From contig JAURVB010000767.1 in the NCBI GenBank assembly GCA_033002965.1, positions 1 to 64,000 of the forward strand: DNA of 64,000 nt, given 5' to 3'. The notes beneath the pieces were generated by a model, which was not told where the DNA came from, made no database searches, and saw only the letters and a program-made list of their open reading frames with translations. How positions within the stretch are numbered: the first letter of the stretch is position 1; the number at the start of each line of letters is the position of its first letter. The position numbers were made by a program, and so were the translations under genes. Source of the DNA: Piper betle. Its lineage: Eukaryota > Streptophyta > Magnoliopsida > Piperales > Piperaceae. Shown one piece after another: positions 47,164 through 61,871 of the stretch.

Positions 47164-48776
47164 TGTCATGTTATTCATGCATACAGGGCATGCTCGTATA
47201 TTGATACAAGAATATACGATGAATTACAGAGTAGAAGTAAAATATTGTAGTTAAGATTTTAAAGATTCGTCCTATGTATCAGGTTTGTTTAGTTGTTATT
47301 TGAGGAGTTTTAAGATCCTCAATTTTATAATGTATTGACGGTTTAAACGTATTGAGTTTATAAATTATTTTCAAAATCTTACCTATATGTGATGTTGCTA
47401 TCTATGATGTAAGTAAAATAAATTAAGATTTACTATTTTTCTATGTTTTCACATGGGGTTAGACTCATAGCTCTTGAAGTGTACACATACCTTGGTATCT
47501 ATGGAGCACACCCTTTAAGGGCTGCTGTGTAGAGTTGAAAAACGTAAAGTTCTCCAATTGTTATTGTCATGGCAGTGCTACTGATCACAAGTAGTGTATG
47601 TATGATAGGTTCTACTCGGTCAAGTGTTTTCATCGTGTCATGTGTTGACTCATATGTTCATCTAATCAATAAGTTAAGGAAGTATAGTTTACTATTTAGT
47701 GTATAAGTTATGTTTATGTTACACAAGTTTTAATGTTTAAAACAAAGAAAATGGAATTGATATTTATTATCGATGCTTAATCAATTGTTGATTATACAAT
47801 ATTTGATTTACATTATCGTTATTGTTTAATCTTTGTACTCAACATCAATATTGATACTAAGCTAACAACTTTGGTTGAATGCAGGTTAGGAGGGTTACAA
47901 CTTGGTGCTTAGGTGGAATAGACAATGCTTAACTTGGAAATTATTTATTTAGCCTTCTTTAAATAAATAATATTTAGTGATCGTTGAACATGTGAATTTA
48001 ATGTTTATGGACATATTAGGAGATTGTGAGGATTCATAATAGATGATTTGGGTATTATAATAAGACGATCCTTATGTTTATGTTCCGCAACTTATATTGA
48101 TGGTCATTATTAGCTTATATTCTTAATTGTTTAATTAAATTATTTTATTTACATCTAATTATGTAATATGTATGTGGTATCGACTTTAAATAATGTATTA
48201 TTAATTATATAAAATTTTGGGGTCGCTATACTATTTTTCCACTAAAGTAAATACTTTTAACAATGGCCTCTCTTTTGTGCTAATGTTTAGCCTGTTTCGA
48301 AGTTTGATTCTACATTTCAAAAAGTAAAAAAATGTACTAATATAAGCTTTAATAAAAATCGGATGAAATTTTTGGGAAATAAGGAACAGGGTCAGACAAT
48401 AATATATACACCCATTTCAACCTTGATGATAGTGTATCAATCAAACTACAAGATGCAACATAGTATCAAAAACGATAATTTTGATTTTTATATAGGCTTC
48501 ATCAGATCAAAATACTTTCAAAAATTCTTCTGGTCCCATGAACTACGATGGCCTACCATTGTAAAAAAATTTGGGATTAATTTACTTTTTAAAATAAGGA
48601 TGTTTCGTGACTCAAACCCCCTAGAGATTTTAATAAACACATCTGTGCTTGTAATGAAATTAATTAAAATTATTACCATAATGAAGATTTCTAATACAGA
48701 TTAATACAAGTAAAGACTTCTCTAGCTATAATTAAGAGACTCCTAAATTAAATAATTATTTTTTGGGCCACTAATT

Positions 48777-48860
48777 ATACATACATACGTATATATATAC
48801 ATACATACACACACATGTATGTATGTATGTATATGTATATATATATATATATATATATAA
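48777..48860. repeat. Palindromic ATAC/GTAT and TA microsatellite
   Basis: TACATACATACAC is followed by its inverted form GTATGTATGTATA and a TA run. The stretch can fold into a long hairpin. Confidence 0.85.
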
Positions 48861-49061
48861 AATTCATAGAGATCATTAATAATATAATAAAAATTCCTTT
48901 TCTGGGTAGAACTATATTAAAGACTTCTCTAAGTAAAATTGATAAAACAAAACCTCGATTGAAACATGTACATATGAAATCTGCCAAAGGACTTCAACAA
49001 ATCAAATCCAATTTCCAAACAATATAAAATGGTAACAACAATGAATGGCAACATAAAATTT

Positions 49062-50224
49062 TCATTGGCCACCAGAAGCATTGCGCCATTGTGAAGAGTT
49101 AGAGCTGGGCTCAACACAGTCAAACATGTCCGGAGGCAAATCATCAAAAAACCATCCGAGGTCTTCATATTCACTTCCTGCTTCATGTATCTTTGCCCTG
49201 CCAACCCTGTCATCGGGCCGAAAATTCGCAACTCGGACGCCAACCCGAATTCAGATTCCGGCATTCCAGCCACCGTGTGGTATCCAAACAAATCCATGGC
49301 GCCGGGATCGACCAGTTCAGGGATGAATTCCTGGCTTTCTGGAAGAAGTGGAAGGTCTAGGGGTGCTGGCAGGGGAAGTCCCATAGAATATATACTTGTT
49401 TGGTTGATCAGATCAGGAATTTGAACCATTGTCATAGAATCAGTGTTTTCTATGAGAAGGGATTGACATGGTTGAGTCCCACTTGCTGATCCTTCATCAC
49501 GCGTACCTTGGTCAATTGCAGCAGACTGGAAAATGCCCATTAAAAATCTATTCAATTTTAAGTTCTTACTGCAACATGTTTGATTCATTTGTTGTCGTAT
49601 TGGCCAAATGTGATGAATTGTACCTCTAATTGATCACGGGGCACGTGCTTGAAGTTGGTAAGATTGCTGCTATTCTTGTGAGACTTGGACGAGTTTAGCA
49701 TCCTAGCCAATTTCTTCTGCCTTGTGCTCCAGAAATTCTTGACATCATTATCAGTTCTACCAGGTAAGTAAGTGGCAATTTTCGCCCACTTGTTACCAAC
49801 CTTCGCCTGCAATTCAAGCACCACCCTCTCTTCCTCGGCGGAGAATTTGCACCTATTTCCATTATTCATGCAAAAAAAAAACACCACAATCAATTCAATT
49901 CTCCAAAATTGATTAGAAACCATAGTGAAAAATATTACCGCTTGGCGTGGTCGAAAATTTGTACCTTTTCAAGTTGGGTTTGAGCTTATTGACCCACCGG
50001 AGGCGGCATGACTTGCCGGTTCGAGGGAGGAGGCCTTTGCTGCGGATGGAGCTCCAATCTCTAGGTCCGTATTTCCTCACATACTCGAGCAACACTTGGT
50101 CTTCCTCCACAGTCCATGGCCCCTTCTTCATCACCGATTCATCGAGAGTCCGACGCCCCTCCACTGCGGTGCTACCGGACTTTCTCCGGTCCCTTCTCGC
50201 CCCCACACTAGCCAGTTTTTGCAT
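49062..50224 (-). CDS. DUO1: R2R3-MYB transcription factor, DUO1-like, one apparent frame break
   Basis: Minus-strand exons: 49965-50224, 49624-49852, 49062-49525. R2 ([42 protein letters not shown]) and R3 ([40 protein letters not shown]) keep the regularly spaced aromatic residues, with Phe at the first R3 position. The wording is closest to DUO1, the nuclear regulator of male germ-cell division in flowering plants. The tail [14 protein letters not shown], which supports DUO1, ends at TGA 49062-49064 but lies in a different frame from [17 protein letters not shown] upstream. One indel between about 49160 and 49253 is needed. The start could be 50224 or the later Met before KKGPW; DUO1 proteins usually have short N-termini. 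It lies divergent from the Derlin gene. Confidence 0.88.
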
Positions 50225-51086
50225 TAGGGGAGGAGTGGAAGATGGTGCAATGTTCTGGGGAAGGAGAAGGTGAGACGGTTAACACGGTTGGGGTAATGGG
50301 GAGGAAGGGCTTGCCTCCCCCCCACGAAGTGCCCCCACTTCTTTCCCACCTGTTTGCCGCGCTCGTTCGAATATGGGTTGAAATTACGTGGTTGCCCCTC
50401 ACGTGTTGGGGCCCATTCTGATGTGGGCCAACTTTTTCAAGAAGATAAAGAAAAAGATTTTAATAATGAATCTGCCGTCTAATATATGTATTATTATTAT
50501 TATTATTATTGGATTTGTGGTTGCCATTAATGTACGGCTTATATTTGAAATTTATTTTATTTATTTTTATATGTAAACAGTTATTATTATTATTATTATT
50601 AAAAATAATTATATGTTTTGATTTTATAATATGGATTTTTAGTTTGGGTAAAATTGTATTTAAAGATTTCTAATAATAATTTAAAGATATTTTGACTATA
50701 ATATACACTCGGGAAGAATAAAGGATAGTTATTACTATAAAAAAAATTGTTAAGATTAATAAAGAGAGTTTTATTAGGAACTAATATTAACGAAGAACCA
50801 TTCTTTATTACGAATAGAAATAATGAGGATAAAATAAATTGTTTTATTAATATTATTATGATATTAAAAAATCAGCTTGGCTCAAGGTCAATAGATACGT
50901 CAAGTCGTCGTTTAAGTGCAACAGCTTGCCCTCTGATTTTCCAATGCTCACTACCTTGACTTGACCACAGGGAACCAGTGAGTCTTCTTCCCAACATGCA
51001 AATGGCTCAATCTTCTACAAAGCCTTCATTTTTGTAAAGAAGAAAACATAGCTTAGTTCTGTTCTTGCTGTTTTTGTCAATTAGCA
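50225..51086. other. Shared intergenic region of DUO1-like and Derlin genes
   Basis: 862 bp between two divergently transcribed starts. It contains (TTA)n runs at about 50492-50511 and 50582-50601. No other gene seen. Both promoters must lie here or overlap; no motif could be assigned with certainty. Confidence 0.6.
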
Positions 51087-53571
51087 ATGTCTACCCCCGG
51101 AGAGTAAGTGTATTTCTCCATTGTTCCTTATGTTCACTAGCTATAAATGGTCATGGCTTTTATCAGTTATTTATTTATTTATTGTTAGAGTTCATGTCTG
51201 TAAACGTTTTCTGCTACCCATTGCTCCGGTTCACAAGCTATATATGGTTATGGGCATGAGGGTGATTTGATTGTCAAGCATGAATTTTTATCTTTTTTTC
51301 TTTTCTGGAGACCATGTCTATAATGTTTCATCTATTTTAATCCAAATCCTTGTATTCATATATGAACTGGGTCCTTTCAGATCTCAACTCTGAATGGTAG
51401 TCTAGAAAATAAATTATGAAGGACACTGTTTATGTTCGATCACTATTAAATATTATCTTCACTAATCTCTTATGATCCATTGGTTAACATATTTCAAATC
51501 CATGATATTTATAATGATCTAAATTATCTTCACTCTCTTTGTTTTACAGTTTTGTTATTATGAACAACAAAATTCATTGATAAGTTAGTTTTGTTATAAC
51601 TACTGTTCTATTGGTTGTCTTCAAAACCAGTTAGCTCAAACTATTCTCGTTTGTTTTGTTTACAGATACTATAGATCTCTTCCACCCGTAAGCAAGGCTT
51701 ATGGAGTACTCTGTCTGCTTACTACACTTGCTTACAAACTGGAATTGTTTCAAAGTACAAGCATCAAGCTATCCTACCCTCTTGTTCTAAGATTACAGGT
51801 TTCTTTGTTATGTTTAGTTCTTAAGAGTCATTATCTTTTTCTTCATCAAAGAAATGATAATTTTCGGTGGTATTTGATGTACTGATTGATTTTTGTTCTG
51901 TGCAGGTTTGGCGTCTTGTGACCAATTTCTTCTTTTTGGGACCATTTAGTGTTAGATTTGCCGTTCGTCTTATTATGATGTAAGTAATGGAAGTGTTAAG
52001 AGTTTTGGTTTGGCAAAAACTGAGTGACTTAAGTACCTGTATGGTTTCTTGCATACAAAATAGTACATATTATCATATGATTCATATCTGTTCTAATTCA
52101 CGCTTTATAGCTATGCTCAAAACATTATAACTACAACTCTTCTTGCTTTCCTCTTATGTTCAACTGTGATATCTGCGGAAAATGTAGTTGCATTGCTTTG
52201 TACAAAACCTTATTGCGAGTGACATATGAATATGAACCAACATATTCAAGTGTTGGAACATTTTCTTGGTTTTCCGATAATTTCTCTTGGAAGTTGGAAC
52301 TTGTATCTTTCTGATAATTTCCGATCTTCATTTTTCTATACGTATTTGACGTTCAAGTGGATATTTGTTGTCATAAGCAGAGCAAGGTATGGAGTTTTGC
52401 TAGAGAGAGGGGCCTTTGATAAAAGAACTGCAGACTTTCTATGGATGATGATATTTGGTGCATTGTCACTCTTGGTACATGTTTCCTTGAACATTTTCTT
52501 GGTTTGATGAAGTTTCTTTATAACGCAAAATGATGTTGGTTCTAATATGGTAGGTAATTGCTGTTTTCCCACCATTTTGGTACCCTTTTCTTGGGGGGTC
52601 TCTTGTTTCTATGATTGTCTATGTGTGGAGCAGGGAGAATCCAAATGCCAATATCAGCATCTATGGCATTGTGACAATCAAGGTGCACTACTCATCATTA
52701 ATCAAAAGAATTTCTCTGTTCTTCTTTCTTGATCCTAATGTTGGTGGAGTCCATTAATATGATTTTTATGATCAATGAATTTCTTGTAGGGTTTCTACCT
52801 TCCATGGGCATATCTTGCCTTGGATCTCATATTGGGCAATGATTTAATGGTTGATCTTCTAGGAATTGGGACTGGGCACCTCTACTACTTCTTGTCAGTC
52901 CTTTATCCACTCTCCACAGGAAGAAACTTGCTCAAAACTCCTTTATGGGTGTATCCTCTACCAGGTTTAAGTTTAATTTCTTGTATATTTCCTTTACGCA
53001 ACTCAACCGAGTCTTTGCTCACCTTCTTTTTCTTTGTCTGATACCGAAAATGGCGTCCAAGACATGAATGCTTAAGAATATTCATGTTACTACAAATGAT
53101 AAAATTTAGACAGTGGATGCTCTTCCGACGCCAACCCTCCTCTGGTTTTGACACAAATGTTATAATCTACGGTAAATAAAAATGAATGGTTTTTGCATCT
53201 AATAATGCTCGTACATTACCAGTCTCAAGCCGTTGAGAAGGGGGCACACAGTGTCCATTGAGTTGAAGCTCAATTATATACTATACATGGTATGCAATAT
53301 GACCATTTCTGCAGTTCTGTGTCGTCCTTAAATGAGGCATAATTACAGACATAAGACAGTGAGGCGTTGGGGAGAAGGATTCCAAGTGAACAGCCCTGTG
53401 CAGAATAGCGATGAAGGTGCAGGTAATGCGTTCAGAGGAAGAGGCTATCGCCTTGGCCGGGGAACCGAACCAATTAACAGCCCTGCCCACACCAACCTTT
53501 CTTCTTCCTCTTCTTCTTCTTCGGCTGCTGCTGCTGCTGCATGTCTCAGAAGAAACCAGCGCTCTAAGTAG
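51087..53571 (+). CDS. DER1: Derlin (ER-associated degradation membrane protein)
   Basis: Seven exons: 51087-51103, 51666-51798, 51906-51979, 52381-52474, 52554-52682, 52790-52950, 53349-53571. All junctions are GT-AG and all phases agree, giving 276 residues. The start MSTPGEYYRSLPPVSKAYG, the block VWRLVTNFFFLGPFSVRF, ARYGVLLERGAFDKRTADFL, GHLYYFLSVLYPLSTG and the C-terminal AFRGRGYRL are Derlin signatures. Derlins are rhomboid-like multi-pass ER membrane proteins without protease residues. They help move misfolded proteins out of the ER for degradation. Odd point: the tail after the GRGYRL motif is extended by eight Ser and six Ala from a TCT/GCT microsatellite (about 53504-53541). This is the only host gene in the window with no frame problem. 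Confidence 0.95.
53504..53541 (+). repeat. Coding (TCT)n(GCT)n microsatellite
   Basis: Runs of Ser codons then Ala codons near the 3' end of the last Derlin exon. Repeat-length change would alter the protein tail without breaking the frame. Confidence 0.9.
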
Positions 53572-53791
53572 CCTCACATTTATGCGGGAAGATAGCAAAC
53601 TTCCCATAATCAAATACGAAACAAGTGTTGATCAAGTGCCATGAGTATTGTGTGTAGTACTTATAGTATGCTGACATTTGTTTCTCTTATGCAAAAGTTT
53701 TGTTTTATATACAGCACTTGTTATTAATGTATATGTGCTGCTTACTTTATCATATATATGTATGGCACTCATTATGGATTAGTATTATTTG

Positions 53792-54400
53792 ACCGCCTCG
53801 GTGTAGACCGACTAGTATTATTTTGTGTGTGAGGTATGCTTTTAATCGGTCAACAATCAGTTCCTCAGTCGATCTTGAGAAAGGGTGCTCATTGGGCAAG
53901 CTAAGTTTGAGTTTTGTTCGGCTCAAGTTTGACTCATTTGAATTCGAGTTCGAGTCGAGCTAAAATATATTCAAGTTGATTCAAGTTAGAGTTAGGTTCA
54001 TTTGTATTTATTGATGCTATTTTTTTGTAAAATTAAAATTAAAATTTAATTTATAATTAGAATATCTCAAATTTGACATAATTATGCATAAAAAATAATT
54101 TAATCATGAACGCCTCATGTGTGGACCAACCAGTATTATTTTGTGTGTGGTATGCTTTTAATCGGTCAACAATCAGTTCCTCAATCGACCTTGAGTAGGG
54201 GTGCTCATCGGCGAATCAAGTCGAGTCAAGTTTTGTTTAGCTCAACTTTGGTTTATTTGAATTCAAGTTCAAGTTGATTCGAGTTAGAGTTAGGTTTATT
54301 TGTATTTATTAATGCTATTTTTTATGAAATTTGTATTAAAATATAATTTATAATTAAAATATCTCAAATTTAACATAATTATACATAAAATATAATTCAA
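53792..54400. repeat. Tandem duplication, about 318-bp period
   Basis: Two adjacent copies start near 53792 and 54110, each with CCAGTATTATTTTGTGTGTG-like sequence, TATGCTTTTAATCGGTCAAC, AATCAGTTCCTCA and then GGGGTGCTCAT plus AAGTTTGA/CTCAAGTT words. The second copy continues to a possible hAT-type 3' end (CAACCCTAA) at about 54653. The flanking words CCTTGAGT and TCTTAAGT match at 6 of 8 bases. Confidence 0.75.
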
Positions 54401-54752
54401 TCAAGTATACATTTATTTAATTTTAATATCATATAGTGATATTTTATAATTTAGTTATATTTATATAAAGAAATTTGAAATAAATATGGTCAAAAATTAT
54501 TACTTATATAAAACATCAAACTTCTAATCAAAACAAGTTGTAGAGGTCCAAGTTCAAATCGGGTTTGTTTAATATTGAATTAAGTTTCGAGTTAAATTTG
54601 TTTGAGTCGAGTATTAAGCCAAATTGAATTTAACCGGGCTTTAAACAACCCTAATCTTAAGTGTGGGAACTGATTGGTTTGTCCAACTTACTTAGGCGTT
54701 TCGGTCCAAAAGAGTCCGAAACCGAACCGATTACATCCCTACAAAATACCCT

Positions 54753-54760
54753 AACCCTAA
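54753..54760 (+). promoter_or_regulatory. Telo-box in the RPL7A promoter
   Basis: AACCCTAA about 95 bases before the RPL7A ATG. Telo-boxes near the transcription start are typical of plant ribosomal-protein genes and coordinate expression in dividing cells. Confidence 0.7.
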
Positions 54761-54854
54761 ATCGTTTCCTCGTTCCCAAAGAGGTGGTGGCGCCTTCCCT
54801 CCCCGAATCCCTTCCTAACTCCGAGGTCCGGCGGCGACTCCCCACCGATCGGCC

Positions 54855-57612
<2,758 letters not shown>

Positions 57613-58950
57613 ATGCGACCCCCTAGGACTTGCTGTTTCTTTCCTTTCATCTGCTTGTAGGTTATTTTGTAGTTCCCTATTATATCTAATTTGAAGTGGA
57701 TAGGCAATTGAACTGTAACCCTGGGTTGGAAATTGTTGTCTTGGGGGAAATTATCGAACAATTTTGCCGACTTTTGCATTTTGCCCTTTTAGAGTTGCTC
57801 TATTTGCTTTTCCATCGGATGCATTTGGAAAAATTGCTCTGTTTGCTTTTAGTTGAGACTCATGTTGGGAATCAATGTTTTTTTCTAAGTTTGTGCTATG
57901 AGATATGTCTATTGTTGGTAAATGCATTTGGTAAGTCGGGCCTGATTGGACCAAGATCTCAGGGCTAGGCATTTGAGATCGATATGGGTTCGTTTTGTGG
58001 GTGTATTACTATCATTTCTCTCGGAGGTCTGATTGGTTATAGTCAATCGCTGAACAAGTCAGTGTAAGTGCTATGAGTATCTAGGAATATAAATCACTTG
58101 CTTCCAGATGGTACAATGCCATCTTCTCTCTGCGAGACAAAAAAATGATAAAAAAATTAAGGCTTGGTTGCAAGAAAATATATGTTTGTCTTTTATTTTG
58201 TATTGGAAGGAACACGAAAAAAATATTTGTCCAAAATGTAAAATGTCTAGGTTGAAATTTATTGAAGGGACAATTGAAAGCGTTCCAAATTGTTTATGTT
58301 CACTTATACTGCTCAAAATAAGTACGTAATTAAGTGGAACACTAAGGTATCCTACAGGCGCATTTACTTGGCAACATATGGATAATTTTTATCTTGATTT
58401 TCGTAAGGAGGCATACAATATGTGGTTAGGATTGACAAGTGATGGGTTTAATCTTTTTCGAAAAATTGGTAATACTCAGTACTTGACATGTAGTTGTGAT
58501 TTCGTATAATACCACCGAGAATGTGTACGAAACTAACATAATTCTTAGCTTATTGATTGATGGATCTCATGGACCAAGTAATGAGATAAACATATATCTA
58601 CAATTGTTAATTGGTGAATCAAAAGAATTATGAGAGAAAAGTAGTGACCCAAAAATGTTGTGGGGTACTTCTGAAATGAAATTGCATACCAAGTTGTGGC
58701 ATGAAAATACTTAACTTCATAGCATGTGAATTCCCGAAAGGACGAGTTATAAAAGACAAATGATAAACTTGATTAAGTGTTAGTTAAGGTTGGCAACTTG
58801 ATTGGGATCAATTTATTTGCCTTTGTCCATTTATAAATCAAGTTGTTAAATAGTAAATATTAGTTATTTGGTACAATAATATATGTATATTGGAATCATT
58901 TTTACAATCCGGTTTGTAAAATATAGAATATTATTTTAAAAAATTGTTCA
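57613..58950. other. Intergenic, 3' of RPL7A
   Basis: RPL7A 3' untranslated sequence followed by AT-rich DNA without a recognisable gene. Short open frames on both strands lack motifs. Confidence 0.6.
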
Positions 58951-59225
58951 TTTGCGACTTTTTAACACGTCATAGCATTATCCTTGCAACTACGCTTTTT
59001 GTATTAGTAACATTTCCCAAATTTTTTTGTGACATTTAAGTGTAGTTCTTTTATTAACATTTAAATGTCACTGTTATGTATTTTTGTGATATTTTTTGCG
59101 TTGCTACTGTAAATTATATCGTGACGTTTTCACGTCTCTACGTCTAGAGACATTTAAACGTCGCTACCGTAGTCACGCTTATAAAAACGTCATAAAAATG
59201 TTATCACTGACGTTTTTTAAAAACA
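58951..59225. repeat. Palindromic ACGT/ATTTAAATGTC-rich block, CACTA-like subterminal repeats
   Basis: Repeated words in both orientations: GACATTTAAACGTCGCTACC, TGACATTTAAGTGTAG, CATTTAAATGTCAC, GTGACGTTTTCACGTC and AACGTCATAAAAATG. This density of inverted short repeats resembles CACTA transposon subterminal arrays. No CACTA terminus was found, so the assignment is tentative. It abuts the copia fragment. Confidence 0.5.
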
Positions 59226-59269
59226 GCGCTTTGAAGGTACAGTGAAGTTTTTTTTCATATCCATATTTT

Positions 59270-60340
59270 CTGGGTGAAGCTAAATCCAAAACATGCCTTT
59301 GTGTCCACGATTGCCACAATTGCTGAACCACATTCTTTAAAAGAGGCTTTGAGTCATCCCGGCTGGCTTCAGGCAATGGAAGAGGAGGTCCACGCCTTAC
59401 ATGATAATAACATTTGGACATGGATGAGGCTATTTATGTCCCTCAACCTCCGGGTTTTAAAGACAACCACTTCCCAAATCATGTCTGCAGATTGAACAAG
59501 GCCCTATATGGTTTAAAGCAAGCTCCACAGTTCAGTTCATTCCTTTTATCAAATGGTTTTGTTATGAGCACCGCGGACTCTTCTTTGTTTATTTGCAAAT
59601 CCAACATAGACATTGCCCTCCTCTTATCTATGTTGATGACATGCTCGTCACTAGAAATCAGTCCACGCTGTTTGATGACTTCTTGAGTAAATTGCAAGCT
59701 GAATTTGCTACGAAGGACTTGCGGGAAGTTCATTAATTTCTTGGCATACAAGTCCACAGGAACTCATGGATTGTTTTTATCTAAAGAACGCCATGCTACA
59801 CTGCTGTTGGGTAAAGTTGGACTCAAAGATTGTATACCTCTTTCAAGTCCATTGATTACCAACGTCTCGGAAGACGCTCACTCTCCATTGATTACCAACG
59901 TCTTTGGTTCTCTGCAATATGTATGTTTTACAAGGCCGGATCTATGTTATACGGTTAACATTGTTTGTCAAATAATGCAACGCCCTTTGGAATGTCATTA
60001 TCAGCTGGTTAAGCGTATACTGCGATATATCAAAGGTAGTGTCCGCTGTGAACAGATGATTTTGAGTGAATCTTGTCTGTCCTTACAAGCTTTCGCCGAC
60101 TCAGATTGGGCTGGGTGCAAACAGACTCGACGGTCGACCACAGGGTTCTGGGGACGGAATTGTATCTCCTGGAGTTCCAAAGAGCAATCGACTGCTCTAG
60201 GTCTAGCACCGAAGCTGAGTATAGAGCCCTGCCGACTACTGCTGCCCAAATTGCTTGGCTCAAGTATCTGCTTCAAGATCTACATATTGAACTTGCCGGC
60301 ATTCCAGTCCTATACTCTTATATATTTTTTAAGTGATTAG
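59270..60340 (+). pseudogene. Ty1/copia reverse transcriptase / RNase H fragment
   Basis: Broken plus-strand frames in copia order: EPHSLKEALSHPGWLQAMEE (RT start), IYVPQPPGF, LNKALYGLKQAPQ, TADSSLFICK, then TRPDLCYTVNIVCQIMQRP, QAFADSDWAGCKQTRRSTTG, SSTEAEYRAL and AWLKYLLQDLHIE. A segment after LHDNNIWTW is missing. No LTRs were found. It differs in sequence from the copia element at 2949-6591, so it belongs to another family. Confidence 0.88.
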
Positions 60341-60589
60341 TTTATTTTATTGATGAACTTTATTTATTTCTTTCGTACTTTGTAAATTGGGATCAACTTA
60401 TTTACCTTTGTCCATTTATGTATCGAGTTGTTAAATAGCACATGATAATTGTTTGGTACAATTATGTGTATTTTGTAATCATTTTTACATGATGGCGGCG
60501 ACGGCAATTCCCTATGTATATCTATATTGATTAACATAATGTGCTTAAGAAGGGGTATTGTGATTATTCTTCTGACGAAATGATAGAAT

Positions 60590-61023
60590 TACGTATGAAT
60601 TAATAATCTGAGTATGATGAGTCTGTTGTTGATGATTGATATTGGGAAAGAATAAGATACAATGACGGGGGTACGAGTGAGATATACAAGTTTGTAATTA
60701 GTTGATAAATTATTATATGATTTAGATACAAATTACTATTGATACTAATTTTAATTGGTGTTAATAGATATTCCTAATAATTAGGAATCAACTGAGGGTT
60801 GGGTAGTGACTTAGAAGCCTTAATGTAACACTTATCGAGGGATGAGTGTTATTACATGAATTTAGTTAGCATTGTTTGATTGTTCATAAACTGATAATGA
60901 TGAATAAAAATAAAGCAAAACGTGAGCATGAATCTGGAATTGAGTATGAATTGAGAATTAATGAAGTAATCAGTAGTTATTTATGAGTAATCCGGTTATG
61001 TTGTGATTTTAGCTATTTTATCA
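60590..61023. repeat. Direct repeat, left copy
   Basis: About 434 bp highly similar to 61436-61871 in the same orientation; copy spacing 846 bp. Shared words include GATATTGGGAAAGAATAAGA, ACTGATAATGATGAATAAAA and TTGAGAATTAATGAAGTAAT. No coding content. Confidence 0.93.
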
Positions 61024-61435
61024 TATCATATGTTTTGATATATCTGTTCTTTTTATTTATTGAATGTTTGTGATTATATGTATATATTCATCACATTTAT
61101 GCACTATCTAGTTAACATGGGCATTAGTATTTAGTTGTGATGTGTATCTACGGAATAGGAACTTGCCGACACCTAGGCTTGTGACCTCACTTGGAGTTCA
61201 GATCTGTTTAGGACTCGCCCATGATTTATCGTTCTATTCGGTGTGATTTAATTTATTATTTGATTTATTATTTGTAAGACAGGTTAAGTGGTGCTTTTTC
61301 AGATCTTACATAACTCGGGTCATATATTCAAATAATTTTCCTGATTAATAACCATTGAGGATAAGATCCACTGCGAGTTGCCTTCGAGTATATAATATAA
61401 ATCCCTTCCTAGGCCTATATATATAATTTTATCAA

Positions 61436-61871
61436 ATTATATATGAATTAATAATCTAAGTATGATGAGTATGTTGTTGATGATTGATATTGGGAAAGAA
61501 TAAGATACAATGACCAGGGGTAGGAGTGAGATATACAAGTTTGTAATTAGCTGATAAATTATTATATAATTTAGATACAAATTACTATTGATACTAATTT
61601 TAATTGGTGTTAACAGGTATTCCTAATAATTAGCGAATCAACTGAGGATTGGGTAGCGTCTTAGAAGCCTTAATATAATACTTATCGGGGGATGAGTGTT
61701 ATTACATGAATTTAGTTAGCATTGTTTGATTGTTTATGAACTGATAATGATGAATAAAAATAAAGCAAAATGTGAGCATGAATATGGAATTGAGCATGAA
61801 TTGAGAATTAATGAAGTAATCAATAGTTATTTATGAGTAATCAAGTTATAAAATGATTTTAGTTATTTTAT
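61436..61871. repeat. Direct repeat, right copy
   Basis: Second copy of 60590-61023, separated from it by about 410 bp of unrelated sequence. No TG/CA ends, primer site or target duplication was found, so it looks like a local duplication rather than an LTR pair. Confidence 0.93.

Larger units (their letters stand above)
46251..49061. other. AT-rich intergenic with TA microsatellites
   Basis: No gene seen. Microsatellites at 46900-46950 and 47115-47161 (TA)n. At 48777-48860 there is a TACATACATAC / GTATGTATGTA palindromic stretch followed by (TA)n. The DUO1-like gene ends at the right edge, so its 3' untranslated region lies at the right end. Confidence 0.6.
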
